Program-made: the position numbers and the translations under genes
Shown here: piece after piece, positions 20,681 through 30,840 of the stretch
Layout of the letters: each line of letters opens with the position of its first letter
How positions within the stretch are numbered: the first letter of the stretch is position 1
NCBI GenBank assembly: GCA_963791235.1
Contig: CAWBRW010000008.1
Coordinates: forward strand, 86,244-150,243
Reading direction: 5' to 3'
Source: JALORV01 sp963791235
GTDB taxonomy: Bacteria > Pseudomonadota > Gammaproteobacteria > Burkholderiales > Burkholderiaceae_F
DNA length: 64,000 nucleotides
Notes under the pieces: model-generated
The model's database searches: none
Seen by the model: only the letters and a program-made list of their open reading frames with translations
Told to the model about the DNA's origin: nothing

Positions 20681-23227
20681 TCAGGACACGGGCCGCTCGC
20701 GGGCGAGGTAATCGAGGATCGTGTCGCCGGACACCGCGCGGGAGTAGAAGAAGCCCTGCGCGAACTCGCAGCCGATCTCGCGCATGTAATCGACCTGGTC
20801 CTGCGACTCCACGCCTTCGGCGACGACTTTAAGTCGGAAGTGCCGCGCCACCGCCAGCATCGCGTGGACGATGGCCCGACTGTCCGCATCGGCGGGAATG
20901 CCCTCGATGAACGAGTGATCGATCTTCAGTGCGTTGATCGGCATGCGCTTCAGATAACCCAGCATCGAGTAGCCAGTACCGAAGTCATCGAGCACCAGCC
21001 CGACACCCAGCGATGCCAGCTCCGCCAGCACATCGTTGTTGATCTCGCTTTCCTTGACGAGCGTGCGCTCGGTGATTTCCAGCACGATGAGGCGCGGCTC
21101 GATGTTGTGCTTGACCAGCGCGCTGCGCACGAGGATCGGCAACGCGGTCGATCCCATCTCGCGGCCGGCGACATTCACCGCCACCGGCACGTCGAAGTCC
21201 GGGCGCACCAGCCGCCATCGGTTGATCTGGCTGCACACCTCGTTCAGCACCCAGCGCGTGATGCGCTCCGAAAGCCCGCTGACCTCGGCGACACCGATGA
21301 AGCGGTCGGGTGTCAGGATGCCGTGCACCGGGTGGTTCCAGCGAATCAGCGCCTCGAGCCCGACGACGCGGCCGCTCGCCATCTCGATCTGCGGCTGGTA
21401 CTCGCAGATGAATTGCGGACTCTCACTCTGCACCGCCTTCACGAGTTCGATGCCGAGCTGAACCTCGCGCGCCGCCCGCTCGTAGCGGATCGGATTGAAG
21501 AAGCTGAACTGGTTGCGGCCATCGCGCTTCGCCTGGTACATCGCGGCGTCGGCGTTCTTCAGGAGCGTGCTCATGTCGCGACCGTGCTCGGGGAACAGCG
21601 CGACGCCGATCGACGCCGAGACCTGCGTGTCGATGTTCGGCACGAGGTCGGTGCGGTGCAACGCCTGGGCGATGCGAGCTGCCAACAGTGCGACCTCCTG
21701 CCGATGCACGAATTCGCTGATCAGCACCACGAACTCGTCGCCACCGAGGCGCGCCACCGTGCCTTCCTCGCCGACCGTTTCGCGCAGCACGTCGGATGCC
21801 GATTTGATCAGCGCGTCGCCGACCAGGTGGCCGAGCGTGTCATTGACATCCTTGAAACGGTCGAGGTCGATCAGCATCGCTGCCATGCGGCGCTTGCGAT
21901 TCGACGCCGTCATGATCATGTCGCGCATCGTCTCGCGAAGCAGATTGCGGTTCGGCAACCCGGTCAGTGCGTCGTACCACGCCAGGTGCTCGATGCGGGA
22001 CTCCGCCTCCTGGCGCTGCGTAGCCTCCATCGATAGCGCCAGCATCAGTGCCGTTGTATTGGCGAAGCCGACATCGTCCTCGTCCCAGTACCGCGTTTCG
22101 CGATGCTGCAGGCAGAGGACGCCGGCGATCGTTCCCTCGACGAGTATCGGCACATCGAGCAGGGCGCGGACACTGGACCAGTCCGCGTCAGCGGCGAACA
22201 TCGTCGTTAATCGGGACGTTCGGGTGTCATTGACAACAACCGGCTGGCGGTTCATCAGCTGCGCAAAGTAGGCGGAAAACCGCGTGGCCGGGAATTCACG
22301 ACCGACCCAGTCGCGCATGAAGCGGTCTGCTGGCCGATCGAAAAGAGCTTCGCAGCGGAGCACGTCAGGATCACAAGTCAGTCGCCAGAAGCTCGCCGCA
22401 CTCACGTCGAGCACTTCGGCCGTCGAGCGCAGCACCGTCGCCAGCGTCTGCGTGAAGTCCGATTTCTGCTGGATCGCCAGTTCGAGGAGCCGCTCGCGGA
22501 AGCGCAGCCTGCGGGCTTGCGCGCGCTCGGCAGGCCCGAGGTCGCGCGCAGTCAGCACCAGGCCGCGAACACTTGGGTCGTCGAGGCGGTTCGCCAGCAC
22601 GCACGACAGGCCGCGGCCATTGCCAGCCAGCGCGGCACGCGTGCGCAGGTGCAGTGACGTTGGCTGGCGGTCGCCGGCAGGCTCTCGCAACAGGCGGTCG
22701 ACGGCGCGCCTGAACTCGATCCGGGAGGGCTGATCTAGGATGAACTCGAAGGGCGAACCCATGACGTCGCCCTCGTGTTCGCCGGTGATAGGCTCGAGCG
22801 CCGCGTTCGCATAGATCACGCGCCGATCGGCGTTCAATACGATCGTCAGCTCACTCTGGTGCTCTGCCAGGGCTCGGGCACGCGCTTCGGCCGCACGTAC
22901 CCGGCGGCGTGCGGCCCGTTCGGCAGTTGTATCGACGATCGATATCGACGCGAAGTCATCCTGGTCGAATCGAAACAGCCGCACGACGAAGCGGGCATTC
23001 AGCCGCGTGCCGCTGCGCAGCGGCAGTCGCGCCTCGAACTCGTAGCGGCCTTCGGCCGTGACCTGCGACCACAGTCGCTGCCAGCGGCGTGCGAAAGCGC
23101 GGTGGCTCAGATAGCCGAGCAGTTCGGCGACACTCCGGCCGACCACAGACTCGCCTCCGATGAGCTCCGTCGCCTCGGCGTTAATCGCAAGAATCTGGCC
23201 ACTGTGATTGACCGCGAGGAGCGGCAC
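20681..23227 (-). CDS. c-di-GMP signalling protein: PAS-PAS-GAF-GGDEF-EAL
   Basis: An 848-residue protein. Two PAS-like domains occupy about residues 1-230, a GAF-like domain about 240-410, a GGDEF domain with intact GGDEF at 495-499, and an EAL domain with EALIRW at 625-630, LEITE, DDFGTGYS and AEGVES motifs. The catalytic residues for both cyclase and phosphodiesterase look present. No RxxD inhibitory site is seen before GGDEF. The start is doubtful: the GTG at 23227 lacks a ribosome binding site, and the frame stays open upstream with a plausible PAS N-cap (SAVERSLKQASFD) but no usual start codon. Confidence 0.9.
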   Translation of the reverse strand: MPLLAVNHSGQILAINAEATELIGGESVVGRSVAELLGYLSHRAFARRWQRLWSQVTAEGRYEFEARLPLRSGTRLNARFVVRLFRFDQDDFASISIVDTTAERAARRRVRAAEARARALAEHQSELTIVLNADRRVIYANAALEPITGEHEGDVMGSPFEFILDQPSRIEFRRAVDRLLREPAGDRQPTSLHLRTRAALAGNGRGLSCVLANRLDDPSVRGLVLTARDLGPAERAQARRLRFRERLLELAIQQKSDFTQTLATVLRSTAEVLDVSAASFWRLTCDPDVLRCEALFDRPADRFMRDWVGREFPATRFSAYFAQLMNRQPVVVNDTRTSRLTTMFAADADWSSVRALLDVPILVEGTIAGVLCLQHRETRYWDEDDVGFANTTALMLALSMEATQRQEAESRIEHLAWYDALTGLPNRNLLRETMRDMIMTASNRKRRMAAMLIDLDRFKDVNDTLGHLVGDALIKSASDVLRETVGEEGTVARLGGDEFVVLISEFVHRQEVALLAARIAQALHRTDLVPNIDTQVSASIGVALFPEHGRDMSTLLKNADAAMYQAKRDGRNQFSFFNPIRYERAAREVQLGIELVKAVQSESPQFICEYQPQIEMASGRVVGLEALIRWNHPVHGILTPDRFIGVAEVSGLSERITRWVLNEVCSQINRWRLVRPDFDVPVAVNVAGREMGSTALPILVRSALVKHNIEPRLIVLEITERTLVKESEINNDVLAELASLGVGLVLDDFGTGYSMLGYLKRMPINALKIDHSFIEGIPADADSRAIVHAMLAVARHFRLKVVAEGVESQDQVDYMREIGCEFAQGFFYSRAVSGDTILDYLARERPVS

Positions 23228-23452
23228 GCCGGCGGTGTCGAAGCTCGCCTGCTTGAGCGAGCGCTCGACGGCAGACTGCCGTAGGGGAATGACAGTAGAG
23301 CTCAGCGTGACCTCGTGCGAGTCAGGCGCCCCGCCACCGCCGCCGCGGGGCCTACCCAGACGACCGATTTTGCCACGCGATCGCGCTCCGGAGCCGGGTC
23401 GATTGGACGAATTGTGCGGGTGCGGCAGCGTCGTTTCGGTCCCGCCGACGGC

Positions 23453-24841
23453 TCAGCGGTCGCGTACGCACGGTCCCAGGTGCCCGGCAACCGACTGTGC
23501 AGCTTCGGTTCCGCGGCTGATGCAGTCGCTGATCGACACACCACCGCGATAGTTGGCGCAGAAGAAGAGTCCTGCATGTTCCTGCTCGGCCCGCTCCAGC
23601 TCGCCGATGCGTTCGCGATGCCCGAATGTGTACTGCGGAATCGCGTTCGGCCAGCGGGTGACCTCGGTCATCAACGGCTGCCCACCCGCGCCGACGAGAT
23701 GCACGAGTTCCTCGTGCACCGTTTCCAGCAGTTCGTGGTCAGAGGCAGCCGCCTGCGTCGGGTTACGTCGACCGCCGAGGAATGACGTGAAGACCACCGT
23801 GCCGTCCCCGGCGCGATGCTCGAACATCGTGCTCGAGAACAGCGTACCGAGCAGGCGAGGCCGCTCGACCGAAGGCGCGAGAAAGCCAAAGCCGTCCAGG
23901 GGGTGAGCAACGTCGGCGCGGCGATAGGCACTGACGACGATCGCGATCGGGGCATAGGCAATCCCGGCCAGTGCGTCCGCGGCCTGCGGTGCGAATGCGC
24001 GCACCAGCGGTGCAGCGCCGTAGGCAGGCAGGGCCAGCACGACCGCCCGGGACGATCGCACCAAATCGTCGGAACCGGCCACTTCGACGACCCACGATCC
24101 GTCTGCCCGACATGCCAGGCCACGGGCTGCGGCACCGCACTCAACCGCCGGCAGGCCGGCCGCCAGCGCATCCGTCAGCGTCTGCATGCCGTCACGGAAC
24201 GAGAAGCTGGTTGCCGCGATCTTCGGTGTCGCGCCTTCCTTTCTGCGTTGGCGCGCCGCCCGCAATGCGCCGATGAACAGGCTGCCATAGCGCTGTTCCA
24301 GCTTGTGCAGCCGCGGGAATGCCGCAGGCAGGGACAGCTGTTCCGGATCCCCCGCATAGATCCCGGACACGAAAGGCTCGACGGCGTAGTCCAGGAACTC
24401 GTGACCCAGGCGGCGACGGACAAACTGCGCAATCGACTCCTCGGCCTGTCCCAGGGCGCGCCGGATGAAGGGCTCGCCGAAGAGTCGGATCTTGGCCGCG
24501 GCTGAGAAGAGCGGCGTCGTGATGAACGATGCGGCCGACGTGGGCAGTGCCGTGAGCCGTCCGCCGCTCACAACGTAGCGCCGCGCAGCCGCCTTGCTCG
24601 CATTGATGCGCTCGGCGCGGATATCCAGTTCGTCCAGCAGTGCGTTGATCGACGGCGACGTATCCATGGCGCTGTTCGGGCCGCGTTCGAACAGCACGCC
24701 TGCCCGGCGCTCCGAGCCGATGACCCCGCCGGGACGCGCAGCCGCTTCCAGCACCCTGACCGAGTAGCCGGCACGGTGCAGTCGATGGGCGGTGACCAGG
24801 CCGGACAGGCCCGCCCCGACAACAACGACATCAACGGGCAT
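23453..24841 (-). CDS. hemG: Protoporphyrinogen oxidase (FAD type, HemY-like)
   Basis: The 462-residue flavoprotein begins with the FAD-binding motif VVVGAGLSGLVTAHRL and the glutamate of VLEAAARPGG. GPNSAMD near residue 55 and the substrate-domain segment EPFVSGIYAGDP near residue 154 follow. It ends with the family pattern LFFCANYRGGVSISDC before GTEAA. It oxidises protoporphyrinogen IX (or coproporphyrinogen III) in heme synthesis. It is a monocistronic minus-strand gene next to the c-di-GMP gene. Confidence 0.93.
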   Translation of the reverse strand: MPVDVVVVGAGLSGLVTAHRLHRAGYSVRVLEAAARPGGVIGSERRAGVLFERGPNSAMDTSPSINALLDELDIRAERINASKAAARRYVVSGGRLTALPTSAASFITTPLFSAAAKIRLFGEPFIRRALGQAEESIAQFVRRRLGHEFLDYAVEPFVSGIYAGDPEQLSLPAAFPRLHKLEQRYGSLFIGALRAARQRRKEGATPKIAATSFSFRDGMQTLTDALAAGLPAVECGAAARGLACRADGSWVVEVAGSDDLVRSSRAVVLALPAYGAAPLVRAFAPQAADALAGIAYAPIAIVVSAYRRADVAHPLDGFGFLAPSVERPRLLGTLFSSTMFEHRAGDGTVVFTSFLGGRRNPTQAAASDHELLETVHEELVHLVGAGGQPLMTEVTRWPNAIPQYTFGHRERIGELERAEQEHAGLFFCANYRGGVSISDCISRGTEAAQSVAGHLGPCVRDR

Positions 24842-25013
24842 GCAACGATCCTCTCAAGCGCAACGCGCAAGGATTCCACCGCTGCGCGCCGCACCGCTTG
24901 TGCCATGGCAAGACTCGTTGGCGGCGGGACGTCGCGGTAGCACCCGCTTGCGCCATCGCAATCTCGGCCACCGACGCTGGAGCGCGATAATCGACCGAAA
25001 ATCCGGAGCATGA

Positions 25014-25490
25014 ATGTCGGTCGTCATCGAGCAGCGCATCGCCACCCTCCTGGGCAACCTGGGGCTGGTGCCGTTCTTTGTGCTGGCGCTGCTGGCCTGG
25101 CCCTGGAGCGGGCCGGTCGCAGTGCGGGTCGAGTTGGCACTGGCGGGTTACGCCGCGGTGATCCTGTCCTTTCTCGGCGCGGTGCATTGGGGCCTGGCGC
25201 TGGCCAGTCCGGGTCTCAACAAGGCCCAGAGCTGGAATGCCTTCGGCTGGGGAGTGATCCCGTCGTTGCTCGGTTGGCTCGCGGTGCTGATGCTGATGCT
25301 CGGCGTGCCATCGGCGGTCGTCTTCGTGTTCCTGATCGGCGACCTGCTTCTGGTCCGCGTCGTGGACGGCACACTGATGCGTCTTTACGCGAATCCTCCG
25401 GCCACCTGGTATCTCGCGCTTCGCACGCGACTGACGATCGCCGCGTCGCTGTGCCTGCTCGTTGCGGTACTCGCCGCGCTGGCGCGTTGA
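25014..25490 (+). CDS. DUF3429 membrane protein
   Basis: 158 residues with five hydrophobic helices. The motif LSFLGAVHWGLAL near residue 50 and the pattern of short loops fit DUF3429, a family of unknown function. It is divergent from hemG across about 170 bases. Confidence 0.85.
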   Translation: MSVVIEQRIATLLGNLGLVPFFVLALLAWPWSGPVAVRVELALAGYAAVILSFLGAVHWGLALASPGLNKAQSWNAFGWGVIPSLLGWLAVLMLMLGVPSAVVFVFLIGDLLLVRVVDGTLMRLYANPPATWYLALRTRLTIAASLCLLVAVLAALAR

Positions 25491-25552
25491 GCATCGGCGT
25501 CCCACTGTGCGTCTGACTATGATCGACCGTTCTCCTTGAGGTACTTCCGCTC

Positions 25553-26548
<996 letters not shown>

Positions 26549-26708
26549 TATCGCAAAGCCTGCCGCGACCTTCCTATTCTTCTGGAGTCTTCATCTAACA
26601 GGCGCAGGCTTGCGCATTGCTTGTGCCGCCACGACACCGCGGCTGACGGCCGCGGGGACTTTCGGCAGAATGGCTGATTCTCCGTCCCTCTTTCTCGCAG
26701 GAGCTTTC

Positions 26709-27626
26709 ATGACGTCTCGCCTTGTCGTTCGACCCTTGGCCCTTGGTGCCGCTTGCCTGCTGACCGCCGCCCTGGTCGGTGATGCATCCGCTCGCGATCG
26801 CAAGGAGTGCGAGCGTGATTACAAGCCGCAGGTCGGGCAATCGGGCAAGGACGTCGTCTGGGTGCCGACGCCGGACGAGCTGGTGCAACGGATGCTGCGC
26901 ATGGCGAAGGTGACGCCGCAGGACCTTGTCTATGACCTGGGCGCGGGCGATGGAAAGATCGCGATCGCTGCCGGCAAGCTCGGCGCGAACTCCGTCGGCA
27001 TCGAATACAACCCCGACATGGCCAAACTCGCGAGCTGCCTGGTGACCGCAGAGGGCGTCCCCAGCAAGACGAAGATCATCCAGGGGGACATCTTCAAGGA
27101 GGATTTCAGCAAGGCCACCGTCATCACGATGTACCTGCTGCCGGAGCTGAACCTTTGCGTACGCCACCGCATCCTCGCAATGAAACCCGGCACGCGCGTC
27201 ACCTCGCACCAGTTCACGATGGGTGACTGGGAAGCGGATGAAACCAACGAGATCGAGTACCGGACCGCCTACCTGTGGATCGTCCCGGCCCGCGTCGACG
27301 GCACCTGGGTCCTGCGCGAGGACACTGGCAGCACCACCATCAACCTGACGCAGAACTTCCAGAAGATCAGCGGTGACGTGGTCAACGGTGCCGGACGCCA
27401 GCCCCTGGTCGGCGCCACGCTGCGCGGTGACCAGCTGCGCTTCGCGTTCAACGACGCCAAGGGTGTCACCCGCACGTTCAACGGCACGGTCCGCGGCACC
27501 GAGTTGGTCGGCACGCTCAAGACCGCAAACGCCGAGACCAAGGTCACTGGCGCGGCACAGGGTGCGCTACGCGCAGCAAGCTGGGCCGAGATGCTGCCGC
27601 AATGCGGCCGCTTCTACGGCAAGTAA
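26709..27626 (+). CDS. Class I SAM-methyltransferase-fold protein with Sec signal peptide
   Basis: The ATG at 26709 has an AGGAG site and gives a clean signal peptide (hydrophobic core about residues 9-23, cleavage near DASA). A Rossmann methyltransferase core follows: motif I YDLGAGDGKIAI near residue 79, the acidic VGIEYNPD near 97 and a QGDIF segment near 125. A beta-rich tail of about 100 residues completes the 305-residue protein. The export signal on an S-adenosylmethionine-dependent fold is odd, because that cofactor is cytoplasmic. A different ligand, or a retained protein, is possible. Confidence 0.88.
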   Translation: MTSRLVVRPLALGAACLLTAALVGDASARDRKECERDYKPQVGQSGKDVVWVPTPDELVQRMLRMAKVTPQDLVYDLGAGDGKIAIAAGKLGANSVGIEYNPDMAKLASCLVTAEGVPSKTKIIQGDIFKEDFSKATVITMYLLPELNLCVRHRILAMKPGTRVTSHQFTMGDWEADETNEIEYRTAYLWIVPARVDGTWVLREDTGSTTINLTQNFQKISGDVVNGAGRQPLVGATLRGDQLRFAFNDAKGVTRTFNGTVRGTELVGTLKTANAETKVTGAAQGALRAASWAEMLPQCGRFYGK

Positions 27627-27651
27627 GCCCCATCTGACGGTTGTCGATCCG

Positions 27652-27673
27652 GAGCCCCGCCTTGGCGGGGCTC
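27652..27673 (+). terminator. Terminator-like hairpin after the methyltransferase-fold gene
   Basis: The arms GAGCCCCGCC and GGCGGGGCTC pair perfectly around a two-base loop, followed by TTCACA. The stem is strong but the uridine run is poor, so termination is likely only in part, or needs help. Confidence 0.5.
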
Positions 27674-27692
27674 TTCACATGGAAGGCACGCG

Positions 27693-29045
27693 ATGAGTGA
27701 CGTGTACAGCCCGGCGGCGGCGCCGTTGACGGGAGCCCCGAAGCGGGTGCTGTCGGTGTTTGACGGCGTGATGATCATCATCGGGATCATCATCGGCGGC
27801 GGCATCTTCACGTTCCCGCCGCTCGTCGCCGGCATGACCGGCTCGGTGCCGTGGATGTTCGGCGCCTGGCTCTTCGGCGCGGCGCTCGCACTGGTCGGCG
27901 CGCTGTGCTACGCGGAACTTGCGACGACGTTCCCGAATGCCGGCGGGGACTACCACTTCCTGACTCGCGCCTACGGCAAGGACGTGTCGTTCTTCTTCGC
28001 CTGGGCACGCGTGCTGGTCATCACCACCGGGTCGATCGCGCTGCTCGCCTTCGTCTTTGGCGACTACATGAGCCGTGTGCTGGCGCTCGGCACGCAGTCA
28101 TCGACGATCTATGCCGTGCTCGTCGTCGTCGCCTTGACTGCAGTGAACATCGCCGGCCTGAAGGAATCCGCCCGCACGCAGAACCTGCTGTCCACGCTGC
28201 TGATGCTCGGCATGCTGATGGTGGTGGTTGCCGGCTTCGTCGCGCCCGCGACTGACGTCGCTCCCGCGCCGACGGCGTCGGATGCCGTCCCCGCGCTGTT
28301 CGGCACCGCACTGCTTTTCGTTCTCTTCACGTTCGGCGGCTGGAACGAGGCTGCCTACATCTCGGCTGAGGTCAAGGGCGGCACCCGCTCGATCGTCAGG
28401 GTGCTGGTCATCGCGCTGATCGTCGTCACGCTGATCTACCTGCTGTTCGTCGCCGCACTGCTGGCCGGCCTTGGCTTCGACGGGTTGAAATCGAGCCAGG
28501 CGGTGGCGGCTGACGTCGCGAAGAAGGCGTTCGGCGCCTTCGGCGAGAAGACGATCGGGGCGATCGTCGCGCTGGCTGCACTCACCTCGATCAACGCGAC
28601 GATGATCGTCGCGGCGCGGACCAATTATTCGCTCGGCAACGACTGGCCGGTGTTTGCCTTCATGGGCCGCTGGAACAGCGAACGCGACGCGCCGGTGGTC
28701 GCCTACCTGGTGACGGGCGCGATCAGCCTGGCGCTGGTCGTGCTCGCCGCGGTCAACAAGAGCGGCGTGAAGTTCATGGTGGATTTCACGGCGCCCGTGT
28801 TCTGGTTCTTCTTCCTGCTCACCGGCATTGCGCTGTTCGTGCTGCGCTTCCGGCAGCCGCACGTCGCGCGGCCGTTCAAGGTGCCGGCCTATCCGGTGCT
28901 GCCGATCATCTTCGTCGGTACCTGTGCCTTCCTGCTGTACCGCAGCCTCGTGTACACGCTCGAGAACCGGGCCGTGCAGGCGGCGCTGTACGTGATGGTG
29001 GCCGGCGTGGTGGTCTGGATCATCGCGCGTTTGCGCCGGCGCTGA
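27693..29045 (+). CDS. APC-family amino acid permease
   Basis: The 450-residue protein has about twelve membrane helices. The first helix contains IIIGIIIGGGIFTFPP (residues 29-44), the glycine-rich unwound segment that binds substrate in APC transporters. A conserved ALCYAELATTFPNAGGDYHF segment follows near residue 70. The specific amino acid is not evident. The next gene follows after 3 bases. Confidence 0.92.
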   Translation: MSDVYSPAAAPLTGAPKRVLSVFDGVMIIIGIIIGGGIFTFPPLVAGMTGSVPWMFGAWLFGAALALVGALCYAELATTFPNAGGDYHFLTRAYGKDVSFFFAWARVLVITTGSIALLAFVFGDYMSRVLALGTQSSTIYAVLVVVALTAVNIAGLKESARTQNLLSTLLMLGMLMVVVAGFVAPATDVAPAPTASDAVPALFGTALLFVLFTFGGWNEAAYISAEVKGGTRSIVRVLVIALIVVTLIYLLFVAALLAGLGFDGLKSSQAVAADVAKKAFGAFGEKTIGAIVALAALTSINATMIVAARTNYSLGNDWPVFAFMGRWNSERDAPVVAYLVTGAISLALVVLAAVNKSGVKFMVDFTAPVFWFFFLLTGIALFVLRFRQPHVARPFKVPAYPVLPIIFVGTCAFLLYRSLVYTLENRAVQAALYVMVAGVVVWIIARLRRR

Positions 29046-29048
29046 GCC

Positions 29049-29657
29049 ATGGGCAGCCAGGCCGCACGCATTGTCGGCGTGCTGCTCGCGGCCGGCCGCG
29101 GTGCGCGCTTCGATCCCCACGGTGCGCGACTCAAGCTGCTCGAGCCCGCGACGCGCGGCCCGCATCGGGGCGAGCCGCTCGCGGTGGCGGCGGCGCGCAC
29201 GCTCCTGAGCGCGGTGGATGAGGTGCTTGCCGTCGTCGCTCCGCCTGCAGATGCCCGTCACGAACAACTTCGACGCTTGCTTGCGGCCCAGGGCTGCACG
29301 ACGGTTGAAAACACGCGAGCCGACGAGGGCCAGGGCACGTCGATCGCCTGCGGTGTCGCCGCGAGCGGGCCCGTGAAGGGCTGGATCATCGCTCTGGCTG
29401 ATATGCCGGCCATCGCGCCGGCCACCGTCCTTGCGGTGGCAGAGTGCCTGCACAGTGGCGCAATCACGGTTGCGCCGGCCTATCGCGGGCAGCGCGGGCA
29501 TCCGGTCGGCTTCGCGGCGGCGTTACGTCCGGAACTGCTGGCCCTAACCGGAGATATCGGAGCCCGCGAGGTCCTCATGCGGCATCCACCGCAACTCATC
29601 GAGGTCGATGATCCTGGGGTACTGTATGACGTCGACGTGAGTGAGGATCTGGGATGA
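29049..29657 (+). CDS. MobA/MocA-like nucleotidyltransferase
   Basis: The 202-residue protein starts with VGVLLAAGRGARFDPHG, the NTP-binding loop of molybdopterin nucleotidyltransferases, and has a lysine downstream (RLKLLEP). DEGQGTSIACGV near residue 93, ALADMPAIAP near residue 117 and RGQRGHPVGF near residue 150 match the MocA/MobA family, which attaches CMP or GMP to molybdenum cofactor. No molybdoenzyme genes are in the window. Its stop overlaps the next start (ATGA). Confidence 0.88.
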   Translation: MGSQAARIVGVLLAAGRGARFDPHGARLKLLEPATRGPHRGEPLAVAAARTLLSAVDEVLAVVAPPADARHEQLRRLLAAQGCTTVENTRADEGQGTSIACGVAASGPVKGWIIALADMPAIAPATVLAVAECLHSGAITVAPAYRGQRGHPVGFAAALRPELLALTGDIGAREVLMRHPPQLIEVDDPGVLYDVDVSEDLG

Positions 29658-30052
29658 ACCGGCTGTGGCAGGACTGGTGGAAACTGGCGATGAGCGCCAG
29701 TGAGATCGCGCTGAATGCGCCGCAGGTCGTTCAGCACCGGACGAACCGCCTGCTGAAGGCCCCGGGGCTTGGCAGCGCGCGCAATCGCCGCGAGGCGGTG
29801 CGCATGGTGTCCGAGAAGTGGGATGCGGGCATCGCCGGGCAGACGGCACTGTGGCAGACCGGCTTGCAGTGGCAGCAAGCGCTTATCAAGGACTTCTGGG
29901 CAGCCGCGCTGGGACAGCGGTCGGCCCGTCGCACCGCCCGGCGTGCGGGCCAACGCAACGCGCAGACTTCGCTGCTGATGGCGCAGCGCTCGCTCGCGCC
30001 GGTCCGCCGGCGCGTGCGGGCCAACGCGATCCGACTCCGCTCCAAGGCCTAG
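29654..30052 (+). CDS. Small basic protein, phasin-like (PHA granule-associated)
   Basis: 132 residues, helical, rich in tryptophan and glutamine in the first two thirds (WQDWWKLAMSASEIAL, LQWQQALIKDFW) and strongly arginine-rich at the end. This composition fits the short phasin-like proteins of betaproteobacteria that coat polyhydroxyalkanoate granules. The resemblance is only general, so treat the function as tentative. It is coupled to the MobA-like gene by an ATGA overlap. Confidence 0.78.
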   Translation: MNRLWQDWWKLAMSASEIALNAPQVVQHRTNRLLKAPGLGSARNRREAVRMVSEKWDAGIAGQTALWQTGLQWQQALIKDFWAAALGQRSARRTARRAGQRNAQTSLLMAQRSLAPVRRRVRANAIRLRSKA

Positions 30053-30085
30053 GCCTCTCGCACTCCCGCCCCCAAGCACCCCTCC

Positions 30086-30790
30086 ATGGCCTTCGTCCAA
30101 CTGGTCCGACAGATCACGCTCGCCGACTGGCTGGCGCTGCTTTGGTTCATAGCAGCCTGGTGGGGATATGCGGTGTTTGCACGACGACGCGCTGCCGCCG
30201 GCGGATCACTGCTGGCCACAACAAACAGCTTTCGGCGCCTGTGGATGATGCAGACCACATTGCGCGAGAACCGCGTGATCGACGGGGTTGTCGTGCAGAA
30301 CCTTTCGACCAGTCCCTCGTTCTTCGCCTCGACGACGATCCTCATCATCGGCGGCCTGCTCGCGGTGCTCGGAGCGACCGAGGAAGCCGCCAAGATCGTC
30401 GAGGAACTGCCGTTCACGTCGCGCACGACCGCACTCGTGTTCGACTTGAAGGTATTCGTGCTGACGGCGGTGTTCGTCTACGCCTTCTTCCGCTTCACAT
30501 GGTCGATGCGCCAGTACACCTTCGGCGCACTAATGATCGCTTCGGCGCCGGATGCGAAGGAATTCGCCATTGGAGCGGCGTCTCGCGAGGAATTCGCCGA
30601 CCGCGCAGGCCGCGTGGTCGGCCTCGCCGCCGAGACCTTCAACGACGGACTACGCGCCTACTACATGGCCTTCGCCGTCATCCTGTGGTTCTTCTCGGCA
30701 ATTGCCTTTGCGATCGGCACCGCCGGCATCGTCTACCTGCTGTACCAGCGTGAATTCCAGTCCGAAGTGCTGAACGTGCTGCGGCATTAA
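30086..30790 (+). CDS. DUF599 membrane protein
   Basis: 234 residues with four membrane helices. The RRLWMMQTTLRENRVIDG segment near residue 51, followed by LSTSPSFFASTTILIIGG, is characteristic of DUF599, a family of unknown function. It follows the phasin-like gene after 33 bases and precedes an M61 peptidase by 50. Confidence 0.88.
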   Translation: MAFVQLVRQITLADWLALLWFIAAWWGYAVFARRRAAAGGSLLATTNSFRRLWMMQTTLRENRVIDGVVVQNLSTSPSFFASTTILIIGGLLAVLGATEEAAKIVEELPFTSRTTALVFDLKVFVLTAVFVYAFFRFTWSMRQYTFGALMIASAPDAKEFAIGAASREEFADRAGRVVGLAAETFNDGLRAYYMAFAVILWFFSAIAFAIGTAGIVYLLYQREFQSEVLNVLRH

Positions 30791-30840
30791 GCCGGCGTCC
30801 AGCCGCGCCTCCTCAACCCGCGCGCCGTCACTGCCCTGCC

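Noticed and set aside
19784..22036. 750-codon plus-strand open frame
   Set aside because: It lies antisense to the enoyl-CoA hydratase and GGDEF-EAL genes, is rich in His, Arg and Asp with no domain, and is explained by codon bias at high GC.
26640..26665. CCGCGGC/GCCGCGG hairpin as terminator after acuI
   Set aside because: No uridine run on either strand follows it.
26610..26708. Earlier start of the methyltransferase-fold gene
   Set aside because: The ATG at 26709 has AGGAG and begins the signal peptide; the extension has neither.
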